Shown here: positions 1 to 6,200 of the stretch, piece by piece
How positions within the stretch are numbered: the stretch's first letter is position 1
Layout: each line of letters begins with the position of its first letter
Origin: a virus
IMG/VR virus record: IMGVR_UViG_3300049491_001064
Coordinates: 1 to 37,369 of that record
Direction: 5' to 3' (one strand)
DNA length: 37,369 bases
The notes under the pieces: model-generated
Databases searched by the model: none
What the model was told of the DNA's origin: nothing
What the model saw: only the letters and a program-made list of their open reading frames with translations
Made by a program: the position numbers and the translations under genes

Positions 1-438
1 ATCTTGATCTTTTTCACACAAAAGCGCGGCCTGCAGCAGCTTCTCCTTGTGTTCAGCGTTCCACGATCGCGAGGCCGCCGCTCTCAATGCGATGGGTACA
101 ATCACCCCGATCGTGAACCGCACCGCACGGCGCCGGAATTCCTTCTCATCCAACACACCGAAGGAACCTAACTGAGCCACGGCCAGCTTGCGCATGCCGG
201 CAGCCCGCGCCTGGTCGCTCGACCAGGACGAATCGTTGAGCCTGATTTTCAATCGGCGCAACGCCGGCGCCACGCACTTGGGATCATCGCCATGCGGCAA
301 CCCCAGAGCAAAGCACACCGCGGCTTCCACGCACATCGCACCGGGCACGGGCTTGCCGAGGCCGGACACCAGGCCCGCGTCCACCAGCTCGATGACCTTG
401 CGCGCATGCGCCTCCGTGATTTCAATTGTGTTGCTCAT
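1..438 (-). CDS. Hypothetical protein, C-terminus beyond left edge
   Basis: An open frame starts at ATG 438 and stays open for 146 codons to the window edge, so only the N-terminal part is seen. It begins MSNTIEITEAHARKVIELVD and reads like a soluble protein with mixed helical segments; I do not recognise a family. A second ATG eight bases upstream (444-446) is a dead end after three codons. No clear Shine-Dalgarno is present. It is the second leftward gene from the divergent control region, so an early function is plausible. The frame ends exactly in phase with the open frame at the right edge (36896-37369); if the window is a closed circle the two would form one protein of about 303 aa. Length and composition argue for a real gene; function is unknown. 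Confidence 0.7.
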   Translation of the reverse strand, partial: MSNTIEITEAHARKVIELVDAGLVSGLGKPVPGAMCVEAAVCFALGLPHGDDPKCVAPALRRLKIRLNDSSWSSDQARAAGMRKLAVAQLGSFGVLDEKEFRRRAVRFTIGVIVPIALRAAASRSWNAEHKEKLLQAALLCEKDQD

Positions 439-507
439 TTGCTCATTTCAACCGCCAATTCGTGCCCGCGAGGCGGCGCAACGCCCGCGTGTTGTTCGGA
501 TTCGCGC

Positions 508-708
508 TCACGCCGCCACCGCCTTCCCGTTGCCATTGACTAGGTGCGAATGTCGTTTGCCCGCCAGTTTGACGAGCGGCGACCGCCCGCGCAGCGCGTC
601 GTTGAGCAGTACCGACCACGGCACGCGCCGATTCTCTCGCCGCCACTTCCGGAGAAGCGGCGCGAGAGCCTTTGTTTTGATCCCAATCACCTGCGGCAAC
701 GCGTCCAT
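508..708 (-). CDS. Small basic hypothetical protein
   Basis: A 66-aa frame (MDALPQVIGIKTKALAPLLR…) sits first in the leftward unit, immediately downstream of the twin-palindrome control region. It has a balanced mix of hydrophobic and basic residues (many Arg/Lys), compatible with a small nucleic-acid-binding or regulatory protein, but no family is recognised. A competing frame at 443-712 in another phase is Arg/Ala/Gly-rich low-complexity and looks like a shadow. The first-gene position after a divergent operator region would suit a Cro-like or early regulator, but that is inference from position only. Confidence 0.5.
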   Translation of the reverse strand: MDALPQVIGIKTKALAPLLRKWRRENRRVPWSVLLNDALRGRSPLVKLAGKRHSHLVNGNGKAVAA

Positions 709-721
709 GCAACGGGTTTAC

Positions 722-777
722 TGGTTAACCAAAAGTGTTGACTCAAGCAACAAGTTTTTGCAGGTTGGTTAACCAAC
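722..777. promoter_or_regulatory. Twin operator palindromes in divergent control region
   Basis: Two exact copies of the palindrome TGGTTAACCA lie at 722-731 and 766-775; the second extends to a 14-bp palindrome GTTGGTTAACCAAC (764-777). Their centres are 44 bp apart, close to four helical turns, so dimers bound to both would face the same side. They lie between leftward genes (start 708) and rightward genes (start 821), the classic position for a lysis/lysogeny operator. The cognate protein is unknown; the ribbon-helix-helix-like product of 821-1066 is the nearest candidate. Confidence 0.7.
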
Positions 778-800
778 TGCGAAACTAAATCGTGTTGACG
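735..800 (+). promoter_or_regulatory. Possible rightward promoter elements (GTGTTGAC repeats)
   Basis: The 8-mer GTGTTGAC occurs twice, at 735-742 and 792-799, giving TTGACT (738-743) and TTGACG (795-800), which resemble sigma-70 -35 boxes. For the first, a -10 element would fall about 761-766, overlapping the second palindrome, but no good TATAAT match is there. The second box is too close to the ATG at 821 to drive that gene with a normal leader. Promoter assignment is therefore weak. Confidence 0.3.
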
Positions 801-820
801 GGCTTTCCGTCGCTTGCAAA

Positions 821-1066
821 ATGATTGGTATCCCTGCTGAAGTGTTAGGCGTGAAACGCAGTAAACCGTTTGCCTTTCGACCAGAGGGTGAGACTGAGCA
901 TGTTATTCGGGACGCGGTAAATGCGACCGGACTGAGCGTCACGGTCATTCTGAATCGATGCGTGGCGCGCGCGCTCCCCGAGGTAGTCCATGAGGCGGAG
1001 CAGGAACGCCAGCGCGCGGCCGCCAAGTTCATGAAAGATCATCCACCTGGCAAAAAGAAGGGCTGA
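821..1066 (+). CDS. Ribbon-helix-helix-like DNA-binding protein
   Basis: An 81-aa protein read rightward from the divergent control region. Residues about 18-52 have the Arc/MetJ-type pattern: a short extended segment (KPFAFRPEG) followed by two helices around a TGLS turn (RDAVNATGLSVTVILNRCVA). The C-terminus is Lys/Arg-rich. Size and pattern fit a small phage repressor or regulator that binds as a dimer of dimers, and the TGGTTAACCA palindromes just upstream are natural candidate sites. The following membrane gene starts 2 bp after the stop, so the two are probably co-transcribed. The fold is inferred by eye; a generic small helical protein is the alternative. Confidence 0.6.
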   Translation: MIGIPAEVLGVKRSKPFAFRPEGETEHVIRDAVNATGLSVTVILNRCVARALPEVVHEAEQERQRAAAKFMKDHPPGKKKG

Positions 1067-1067
1067 C

Positions 1068-1301
1068 ATGCGCCTCGTAGCCGCCTTCAGCGTTGGATTC
1101 CTCACCGCTCTGTTGCTGACGCTCGCCATCGTTGGTCGATATTCCTACCAGGCCAGCGCTCAAGGGTTGCTCTATCGTTCCGACCGATGGCCGCCCTTCC
1201 GTACGACTTACAGCCATTTCGGCAGTGCTTGGCGTGAAGTCAGTGACGGCGCCCAGAAGTACAATGCTGATGGGCTGGAAATCGTCACCCCCGAAAAATA
1301 A
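1068..1301 (+). CDS. Small membrane protein with NADGLEIV tail motif
   Basis: A 77-aa protein with one N-terminal hydrophobic helix (about residues 4-23, FSVGFLTALLLTLAIVG) and a soluble remainder with no recognised domain. Near the C-terminus it carries YNADGLEIV (residues 65-73), a peptide that appears three more times as NADG[LF]EIV in the 1658-aa virion protein at 3293-8269. It starts 2 bp after the preceding gene. Expression with the lysogeny-side genes and a single membrane anchor would suit a superinfection-exclusion or membrane-sensing role, but that is inference only. Confidence 0.65.
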   Translation: MRLVAAFSVGFLTALLLTLAIVGRYSYQASAQGLLYRSDRWPPFRTTYSHFGSAWREVSDGAQKYNADGLEIVTPEK

Positions 1302-1305
1302 ATCC

Positions 1306-1334
1306 TTGACACAAGAAAGCGCTTTCCTGTAGCG
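1306..1334 (+). promoter_or_regulatory. Promoter of integrase unit with internal LacI-type palindrome
   Basis: A perfect TTGACA box (1306-1311) stands directly upstream of the three-gene integrase unit. About 17 bp further on, at 1329-1334, the sequence is GTAGCG, a poor TATAAT match. Between them is the perfect 12-bp palindrome GAAAGCGCTTTC (1315-1326), with the central CG step and arm pattern of LacI/GalR-family operators (CcpA cre sites are similar). A repressor bound there would block polymerase. The palindrome and -35 box are seen directly; the regulator is inferred. Confidence 0.55.
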
Positions 1335-1344
1335 TCCCGGCTGC

Positions 1345-1497
1345 ATGAAAAGCAGAGCCGCTCAAGCCCTGGGACGCCTGGCCAAAGGCGTCTCGAAAAC
1401 ATTGACGCGCGCCCAGCGCCGGCAGCGCCGCGAACAACTCGCGGCCGCACGCGCCAAACGTTGGCCCGTCCAAACGTCCAAACACGAATCCAAATGA
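1345..1497 (+). CDS. Small basic protein upstream of integrase
   Basis: A 50-aa frame from ATG 1345, 11 bp beyond the end of the proposed promoter, ending in a 4-bp ATGA overlap with the next gene. It is very basic (run ending RRQRREQLAAARAKRW) and should be largely helical, as expected for a small nucleic-acid-binding protein. No family is recognised. Coupling to the integrase unit makes it a candidate accessory factor such as an excisionase or recombination directionality factor, which are often this small and basic. Evidence for coding is position, overlap and composition. Confidence 0.6.
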   Translation: MKSRAAQALGRLAKGVSKTLTRAQRRQRREQLAAARAKRWPVQTSKHESK

Positions 1498-1742
1498 ATG
1501 CCACGCTTCCCGCTTACGCGTTTCCCTATCAGTCCCCCAGCAGCAACGCCCACCGCGATGATCGCGGCGCCGAATTCCGCGGCGATGATGGCGGCTCGAT
1601 CACCGTCGCCATCGAGCGCGGCGAGGCAGGTACCGTTTACCTTTCCACGACGCGTTCCGGCTTCGGGGAAAACCAATTCACCCGCCCCGAACTGGGAAAG
1701 GTGCTCGAACTGGCCACAATCCTTTTCCACTCCCTCAAATGA
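1494..1742 (+). CDS. Hypothetical protein coupled to integrase
   Basis: An 82-aa protein from ATG 1494, which overlaps the previous stop as ATGA; an in-frame ATG at 1461 would overlap the upstream gene more and is less likely. Its own stop overlaps the integrase start at 1739 as ATGA. The N-terminus is Pro/Tyr-rich, followed by a beta-rich stretch (GGSITVAIERGEAGTVYLST) and a C-terminal helix. I do not recognise a family. Tight coupling on both sides suggests it acts with the integrase, possibly in control of excision or integrase level. Confidence 0.65.
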   Translation: MNATLPAYAFPYQSPSSNAHRDDRGAEFRGDDGGSITVAIERGEAGTVYLSTTRSGFGENQFTRPELGKVLELATILFHSLK

Positions 1743-3142
1743 GACCAACATCCGTCCCCTTCAAGCACAAAGGCCAAGCGTTCACCGTCTATCTCCGCAA
1801 ACGCGACATGGACCGCGGCAATGGCGAATCCGCCCAATATTACTTCAAGATCGACAACCGCCCCTTGAGCACCAAAAAGATCGAGCCCGCGGCCGCGATC
1901 GCTGAAGCCGTTGCGCGCCTCGAACTCCGCGCCAAAGCGCCGGGTGATTACAGCGTCGCCCTCGAGACGCTCAAAGCCCGTGGCGGCCGCACCGTAGGCC
2001 AGCTCGCGGACCTGTGGGTTGCCTCCGGCTACGCGAATCCGAATGGCGTCCCGCGGACCAGACCCCAAGCTGCGCGCCAGGCTGGCGCCCTCAAGCCGAG
2101 CCTCGTCTGGTGGCGCGAAAAAATCGTGAAAGCAATCACCGGCCCCACATTGAGCGAATATGCCGATTGGCGCCGCCTCCATTCCCGAGCCGGCAGCACC
2201 GGCAGCCGCGTGGTCGACATGGAACTCGCCGTCCTCAGCAGCCTCATGCACTGGGCTGTCGCCAAGGGCCACGCCGACAAAAATCCATTTGATAAACGGC
2301 CGCGATTTCAACCCGCCGAGGAAGTCAAACACTGCTACCGCTCGATGTGTGCGAGCGACGAAGAATTGCACCAGCTCACCGGCCTCCTCATCAGCAGTCC
2401 CGTCCCGCGCCTCATGGTCGCCGGCGCCCAGCTCCTCTTCAGCGCCCTCACGGGCCTGCGCCCAGGTGAACCCGGCCTCCTTCGATGGGACGCCACGTGG
2501 GCCGATGGTCGCCCGCAGCCTGGCTGCCGCTACAAAACGGCCGACGGCGCCACGCTCCTCGCCGTCGAGCGCTTGAAAGGCGGCATCAACCCTGCCGTGG
2601 TCATCCACCCTGCCCTTGCGGAGTATCTGGCGAAATGGGAAACCGCCTGCCGCACTCGCTGGCCGCAGAGCCCGTGGTTCTTTCCGGACCCCGCGGATCC
2701 GCGTCAACCCTACGTTGATCCGGAAGACAACCGCGCCCGCATGGCCATCGCGCTTGCCGGCGCCACCGCCGCATTGAAAATCGCGCACCGCAAACCTCAC
2801 GCCATGCGCGCCTACTACGTCCGCGTGCGCCGGAGCCAGGGCATCGATGATTCCAGGATTGCGCTCGAGCTCGGCCAGGGCAGCGGCGCCAGCATCATCG
2901 TGCAGACCTATGGTGACAGCCACGGCATCTTTGGAGACGGCCGTTTCGACTGGCGCCCGGCCGCTGCAGTCGCCGGCGCGCCGGTCCCGGTGAGCGCCTG
3001 GGACCTGCTGAGTCCTGCCGGCCCGGCCGTCATCACCCGCATGGATACTCCGTGGGATACTGCTGGGGATACTCCAGAAACTGACCGTGTGAGACCGTCT
3101 GAGACCGTTGCAGGAACGGCGTCAACCGCTGAATGTGGTTGA
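1739..3142 (+). CDS. int: Tyrosine recombinase (phage integrase)
   Basis: A 467-aa site-specific recombinase that would integrate and excise the phage at a tRNA gene. The catalytic domain shows Arg241 in TGLRPGE, a likely beta-hairpin Lys at about 280, the HxxR box as His354-AMR357, and the Tyr nucleophile at 391 (VQTYGD). The usual LGH before the Tyr reads LGQ (Gln380), an uncommon change at the His/Trp position. Residues about 80-200 are the core-binding domain, and the N-terminal 60 residues could be an arm-binding domain. It starts inside an ATGA overlap. The last ~30 codons contain GGATACT repeats that are probably arm-type binding sites, and the tRNA half at 3175 lies 32 bp past the stop, the standard int-attP arrangement. 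Confidence 0.95.
   Translation: MRPTSVPFKHKGQAFTVYLRKRDMDRGNGESAQYYFKIDNRPLSTKKIEPAAAIAEAVARLELRAKAPGDYSVALETLKARGGRTVGQLADLWVASGYANPNGVPRTRPQAARQAGALKPSLVWWREKIVKAITGPTLSEYADWRRLHSRAGSTGSRVVDMELAVLSSLMHWAVAKGHADKNPFDKRPRFQPAEEVKHCYRSMCASDEELHQLTGLLISSPVPRLMVAGAQLLFSALTGLRPGEPGLLRWDATWADGRPQPGCRYKTADGATLLAVERLKGGINPAVVIHPALAEYLAKWETACRTRWPQSPWFFPDPADPRQPYVDPEDNRARMAIALAGATAALKIAHRKPHAMRAYYVRVRRSQGIDDSRIALELGQGSGASIIVQTYGDSHGIFGDGRFDWRPAAAVAGAPVPVSAWDLLSPAGPAVITRMDTPWDTAGDTPETDRVRPSETVAGTASTAECG
3043..3073 (+). repeat. Three GGATACT direct repeats, left arm of attP
   Basis: GGATACT occurs at 3043-3049, 3055-3061 and 3067-3073, an exact 12-bp period, inside the 3' end of the integrase gene. 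Two more copies in the same orientation and on the same 12-bp period lie on the far side of the tRNA half. This matches the layout of arm-type integrase binding sites in lambda-like attP regions. Repeats are seen directly; the binding role is inferred. Confidence 0.75.
3081..3108 (+). repeat. TGAGACCGT helical-phase repeats near attP
   Basis: TGAGACCGT is present at 3090-3098 and 3100-3108, exactly 10 bp apart, with a related CTGACCGT at 3081-3088. Copies spaced one helical turn apart between the left arm repeats and the core are typical of cooperative accessory sites (excisionase-type). The assignment is inference from spacing and position. Confidence 0.5.
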
Positions 3143-3174
3143 CAGTCAATTTGATTAGTTCATAACTCCTTGAT

Positions 3175-3213
3175 GCGCCCGTAGCTCAGTTGGATAGAGC
3201 ATTTGCCTTCTAA
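3175..3213 (+). other. attP core: 5' half of tRNA-Arg(TCT)
   Basis: Bases 3175-3213 match the first half of a tRNA: acceptor strand GCGCCCG, D-arm (GCTC…GAGC), anticodon stem TTTGC and loop CTTCTAA with anticodon TCT. Homology stops exactly after the anticodon loop; the 3' side of the stem (GCAAA expected) and the T-arm are absent. It is therefore not a functional tRNA here but an attachment core of 39 bp shared with a host tRNA-Arg gene. Phage genes on both sides and GGATACT repeats on both flanks show attP rather than attL or attR. On integration the phage would supply the 5' half and upstream sequence of the tRNA gene. Confidence 0.85.
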
Positions 3214-3274
3214 CTAGACTTTCCACCGGCTTATCACATTCCGCATCAGTCTATTACACCAGAGAAAGGGGCGG

Positions 3275-3293
3275 GGATACTGGGCAGGATACT
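3275..3293 (+). repeat. Two GGATACT direct repeats, right arm of attP
   Basis: GGATACT at 3275-3281 and 3287-3293, again 12 bp apart and in the same orientation as the three left-arm copies. The last base touches the stop codon of the large virion gene. Together with 3043-3073 these bracket the tRNA core, at about 60-80 bp on this side and 100-130 bp on the other. Confidence 0.75.
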
Positions 3294-6200
3294 CACGGAA
3301 TCGTCGGCGCTGCCGCCGGCAACACATACACCCGCCGGCGTTTCATCTCCTGCCACGCGTGTCCCTGTTCCTCCGCCGGCAGTCGCACGATCGAGTTGCT
3401 CACGTATTGAGACCGCGCCTCGATGCCCATCGTCCGCGCGCGATGGATCACGTCATCGATGTAGGCGGCCGATTTCGCTTTCTGGACGATCTCCGGATAC
3501 CGCTCAATCATCTCCGCCGGCTTGCCGGGCAATAGAGTGAACCGGGGCAACTGCCGCGCGATCACATCAGTCGTCGGCTTTGGTGGTAGTTGGTCCGCAT
3601 AAGGCATCCACGGCGCCACCTTCCGGAGGGCACCGCTTTCACGCACGGTAGCCAGCACCGGGTTCGCTTCGTACACGGCATTGGCCATGTCGCTCGCGCC
3701 CTGGCTCTGCCCCGGGGGCACCACAGGGAACTGCCGCGGCACACCCAATGCCGGCTGGTAACCGCTCGCGGCGCCGACGGCAAAGCGCGCCGGCGGGCCC
3801 AGCGCTGGTGCGGTCCACGAGTTCACCAAGTCCCTCATCGAGGCGTCCAGCGCGGCTGCATTGTCAAGGCCCAAACGTTTGGACTCTACAGCGCCTCGCA
3901 CGCCCGAAACCCGCAGCGCGCGGCCGAAGCCCATCAGATCCAGCGCCGGTACCGTGAGCGGCCGGCCGGCCTCGTTGTCGCGGCCGGTGTCGATGCGCCC
4001 CAGGGGCGTGCCCGGCCGGCCCATCACGCCGCCGCCCTTCTTGTCCTTGGTCAGCACATAATTCAGCGCGCCGATGAGCACCGCCGAGCCCACCCATCGC
4101 GCCGCGATGGCCGCGCGCAACGTGGCCGCGGCCGCCGGCGTCGCTGCCTTCGCGCCCGGAGCCAGGAACAGGTTCCGCACGCCCAGCGTGTTGAAGGTCT
4201 TGCCCGCGGTCACAAATGGCCCCAAGCCCGTCTCGCGCAACGCATGCGTCAGCACCCCCTGCAGTCGCTTGTTGTATTGGCCGGCTTGGTTGACGAATTC
4301 CCGCCGCGCCGTCTCCGTGTTCACTACCAGGCCCCGCTCCGCCAGTCCCTGGAAGGTGTCATCGAGCACCAGCCGCGTCGTCTTATCCGCCCAATGAATC
4401 AGGCGCGAGAGCGGATTCCACGAGGCCCCATAGCTCCCGCGCATCGCGCCAATCTCCGCCAGCTGGCCCGTCTGCGCGCTGTGCTCGCCGAATCCCTTCG
4501 CCACCGCGCGCACGATGGCGGCCGGGATATCCGCCCGGCCAAAGGCACTCAGCAAAATGTCCCCCACGGGATTGCGAGCCCCATTCCCCGGCCGGGTGAA
4601 GAGCACCGTGGCCAAGTTGCTCACGTGCACTGTCGCATCCGTGAGGCCTGCCAGCGCCGCTTGGTTCAAGCCGCCCGTCAGCCGCCCGAGCGTCTCGCTG
4701 AATCGATTTCGGTAGAGGTTTGCCGCCAGCTCATATTCGCGCGCCAGGCTGCGCCGCACATAGATGTTCGCCGCCGCCGGCGCCATGCGCGTCGCGCCTC
4801 CTTCCGTCCGCGTCACCAGCACCGTGCGCCGGAGCGGGAATGGCACCGTCTCCTCCCCACCGATGGCCAGCGGCCGCGGGTCCGCCGGCGGTCCGATGTA
4901 AGCGTGCCCGCTCTCCACCAGGCGCGCGTCAAAGGCATTCTTGCTCGCGATCTCCAGCTGTCGGGCAAATGTGTTCTGCATGATCTCCCGGTAATCCGTC
5001 CCATAGAGCTCGCTCGCTCCCGTCGCGCGCCGGCCGAACGGGCTCTTGCGCCGGAACGTCGCCATGAGATTGGGCGCCACGCCTGCGATCACCCGCCGCG
5101 GCTTGCCCTCCATGTCCGGGCGCACCGCAAACAGATTGATGCGCGCCTGCGTCACCGATCCCCGCGTGGGCAATGGCAACAGATCATCGATGAGCATCGC
5201 CTGCCGGTACATCGGATCCACCACGCGCTCCCACGCTGCGCGATGGCGCGTTAATGCCTCCTGCACGCCCGGCCGCGCCGTGTAGGTCGCCAGGTCCGCT
5301 TCCGTATGGAATGGCGAGCCGGGCGCGCCCACCAGCGTGTGCACCTTGCCCGCGGCCTCGAGGTTCCCCTCCGCCGCGAATCCAGCGCGCACACTGCGCA
5401 GATTGTCCTCCGTCAGAAGTGCGCCGAATGCCTCCGGCTCCACATTGAGCCCGGCCAACACCTCATCCGCGAAAGCCTTCGCCGCATGCGGCGCCGCCAG
5501 GCTCGAGGAGGCATAGCGCACGCCCAGCTCGCCGGCGCGCCGATCCGCTCGCGTGGTACGCGGCATGGATTCCCCGGCCACACTGGCGATGGTCGCCCGC
5601 AGGTTGCCGCCCAGCTGCTGCAGGCCTGCCAACACCGATCGCGTGAGCGGCACAGGGCCCGCCGTGCTCAGCTCGCGCGCCGCATCCGCGGCCGCCTCGG
5701 CGCTCTGTACCGCGCGCAAGATCGGCCGCGCAGGCGGCAGGCCGGCGCCGGCGCCCAGGTTCAGCGAGCCCATGCCGGTGAATTCCCGTTGCGCCTCCTC
5801 CCAGATCCGGCGCAAGTGTGGCCGTATATCCGCGCCGTGTTCCGCCACCATCTTCTGCGACCAATCAGCGAATTTCCGCACGCCCCGCTCGAGCAGCGCC
5901 ACTCCCTTCACGACATAAGCCGCCAGCACATCCGGGCCCAGATGTGTGCCGCTTCCGCGCAACACCTGATCCGCCCACATCTCCAATTGCGTGCCGGCCA
6001 CCAGACCATGCTCGCCCCGGTGATAGATAATCTGCGAAAGCTGTTCCACCTTCCCATCGAGGTACGCCAGGTCCCGCACCATCGCCTGCGGGGGGTTGGA
6101 ATATTTCGAGGATTGCCGCGCCAGCGGCTTCGATTGCTCCAGCAATCCGTAGATGAGATCCCGTATCGCTTCGCTGGAGTCGGCACCATGCTCCATGATG

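Noticed and set aside
443-712. 89-aa leftward frame overlapping the 66-aa gene
   Set aside because: Low-complexity Arg/Ala/Gly composition; the 508-708 frame is more protein-like, though the choice is not certain.
1637-2923. 428-aa leftward frame opposite integrase
   Set aside because: Ala/Gly/Arg-rich antisense reading of a clear integrase gene; no recognisable motif.
3175-3250. Complete tRNA-Arg gene
   Set aside because: The 3' anticodon-stem strand and T-arm are missing after base 3213, so it cannot fold as a tRNA; it is kept as an att core.
3143-3292. Bidirectional terminator between convergent int and virion operons
   Set aside because: Expected from layout, but no GC-rich hairpin with a T-run is visible.
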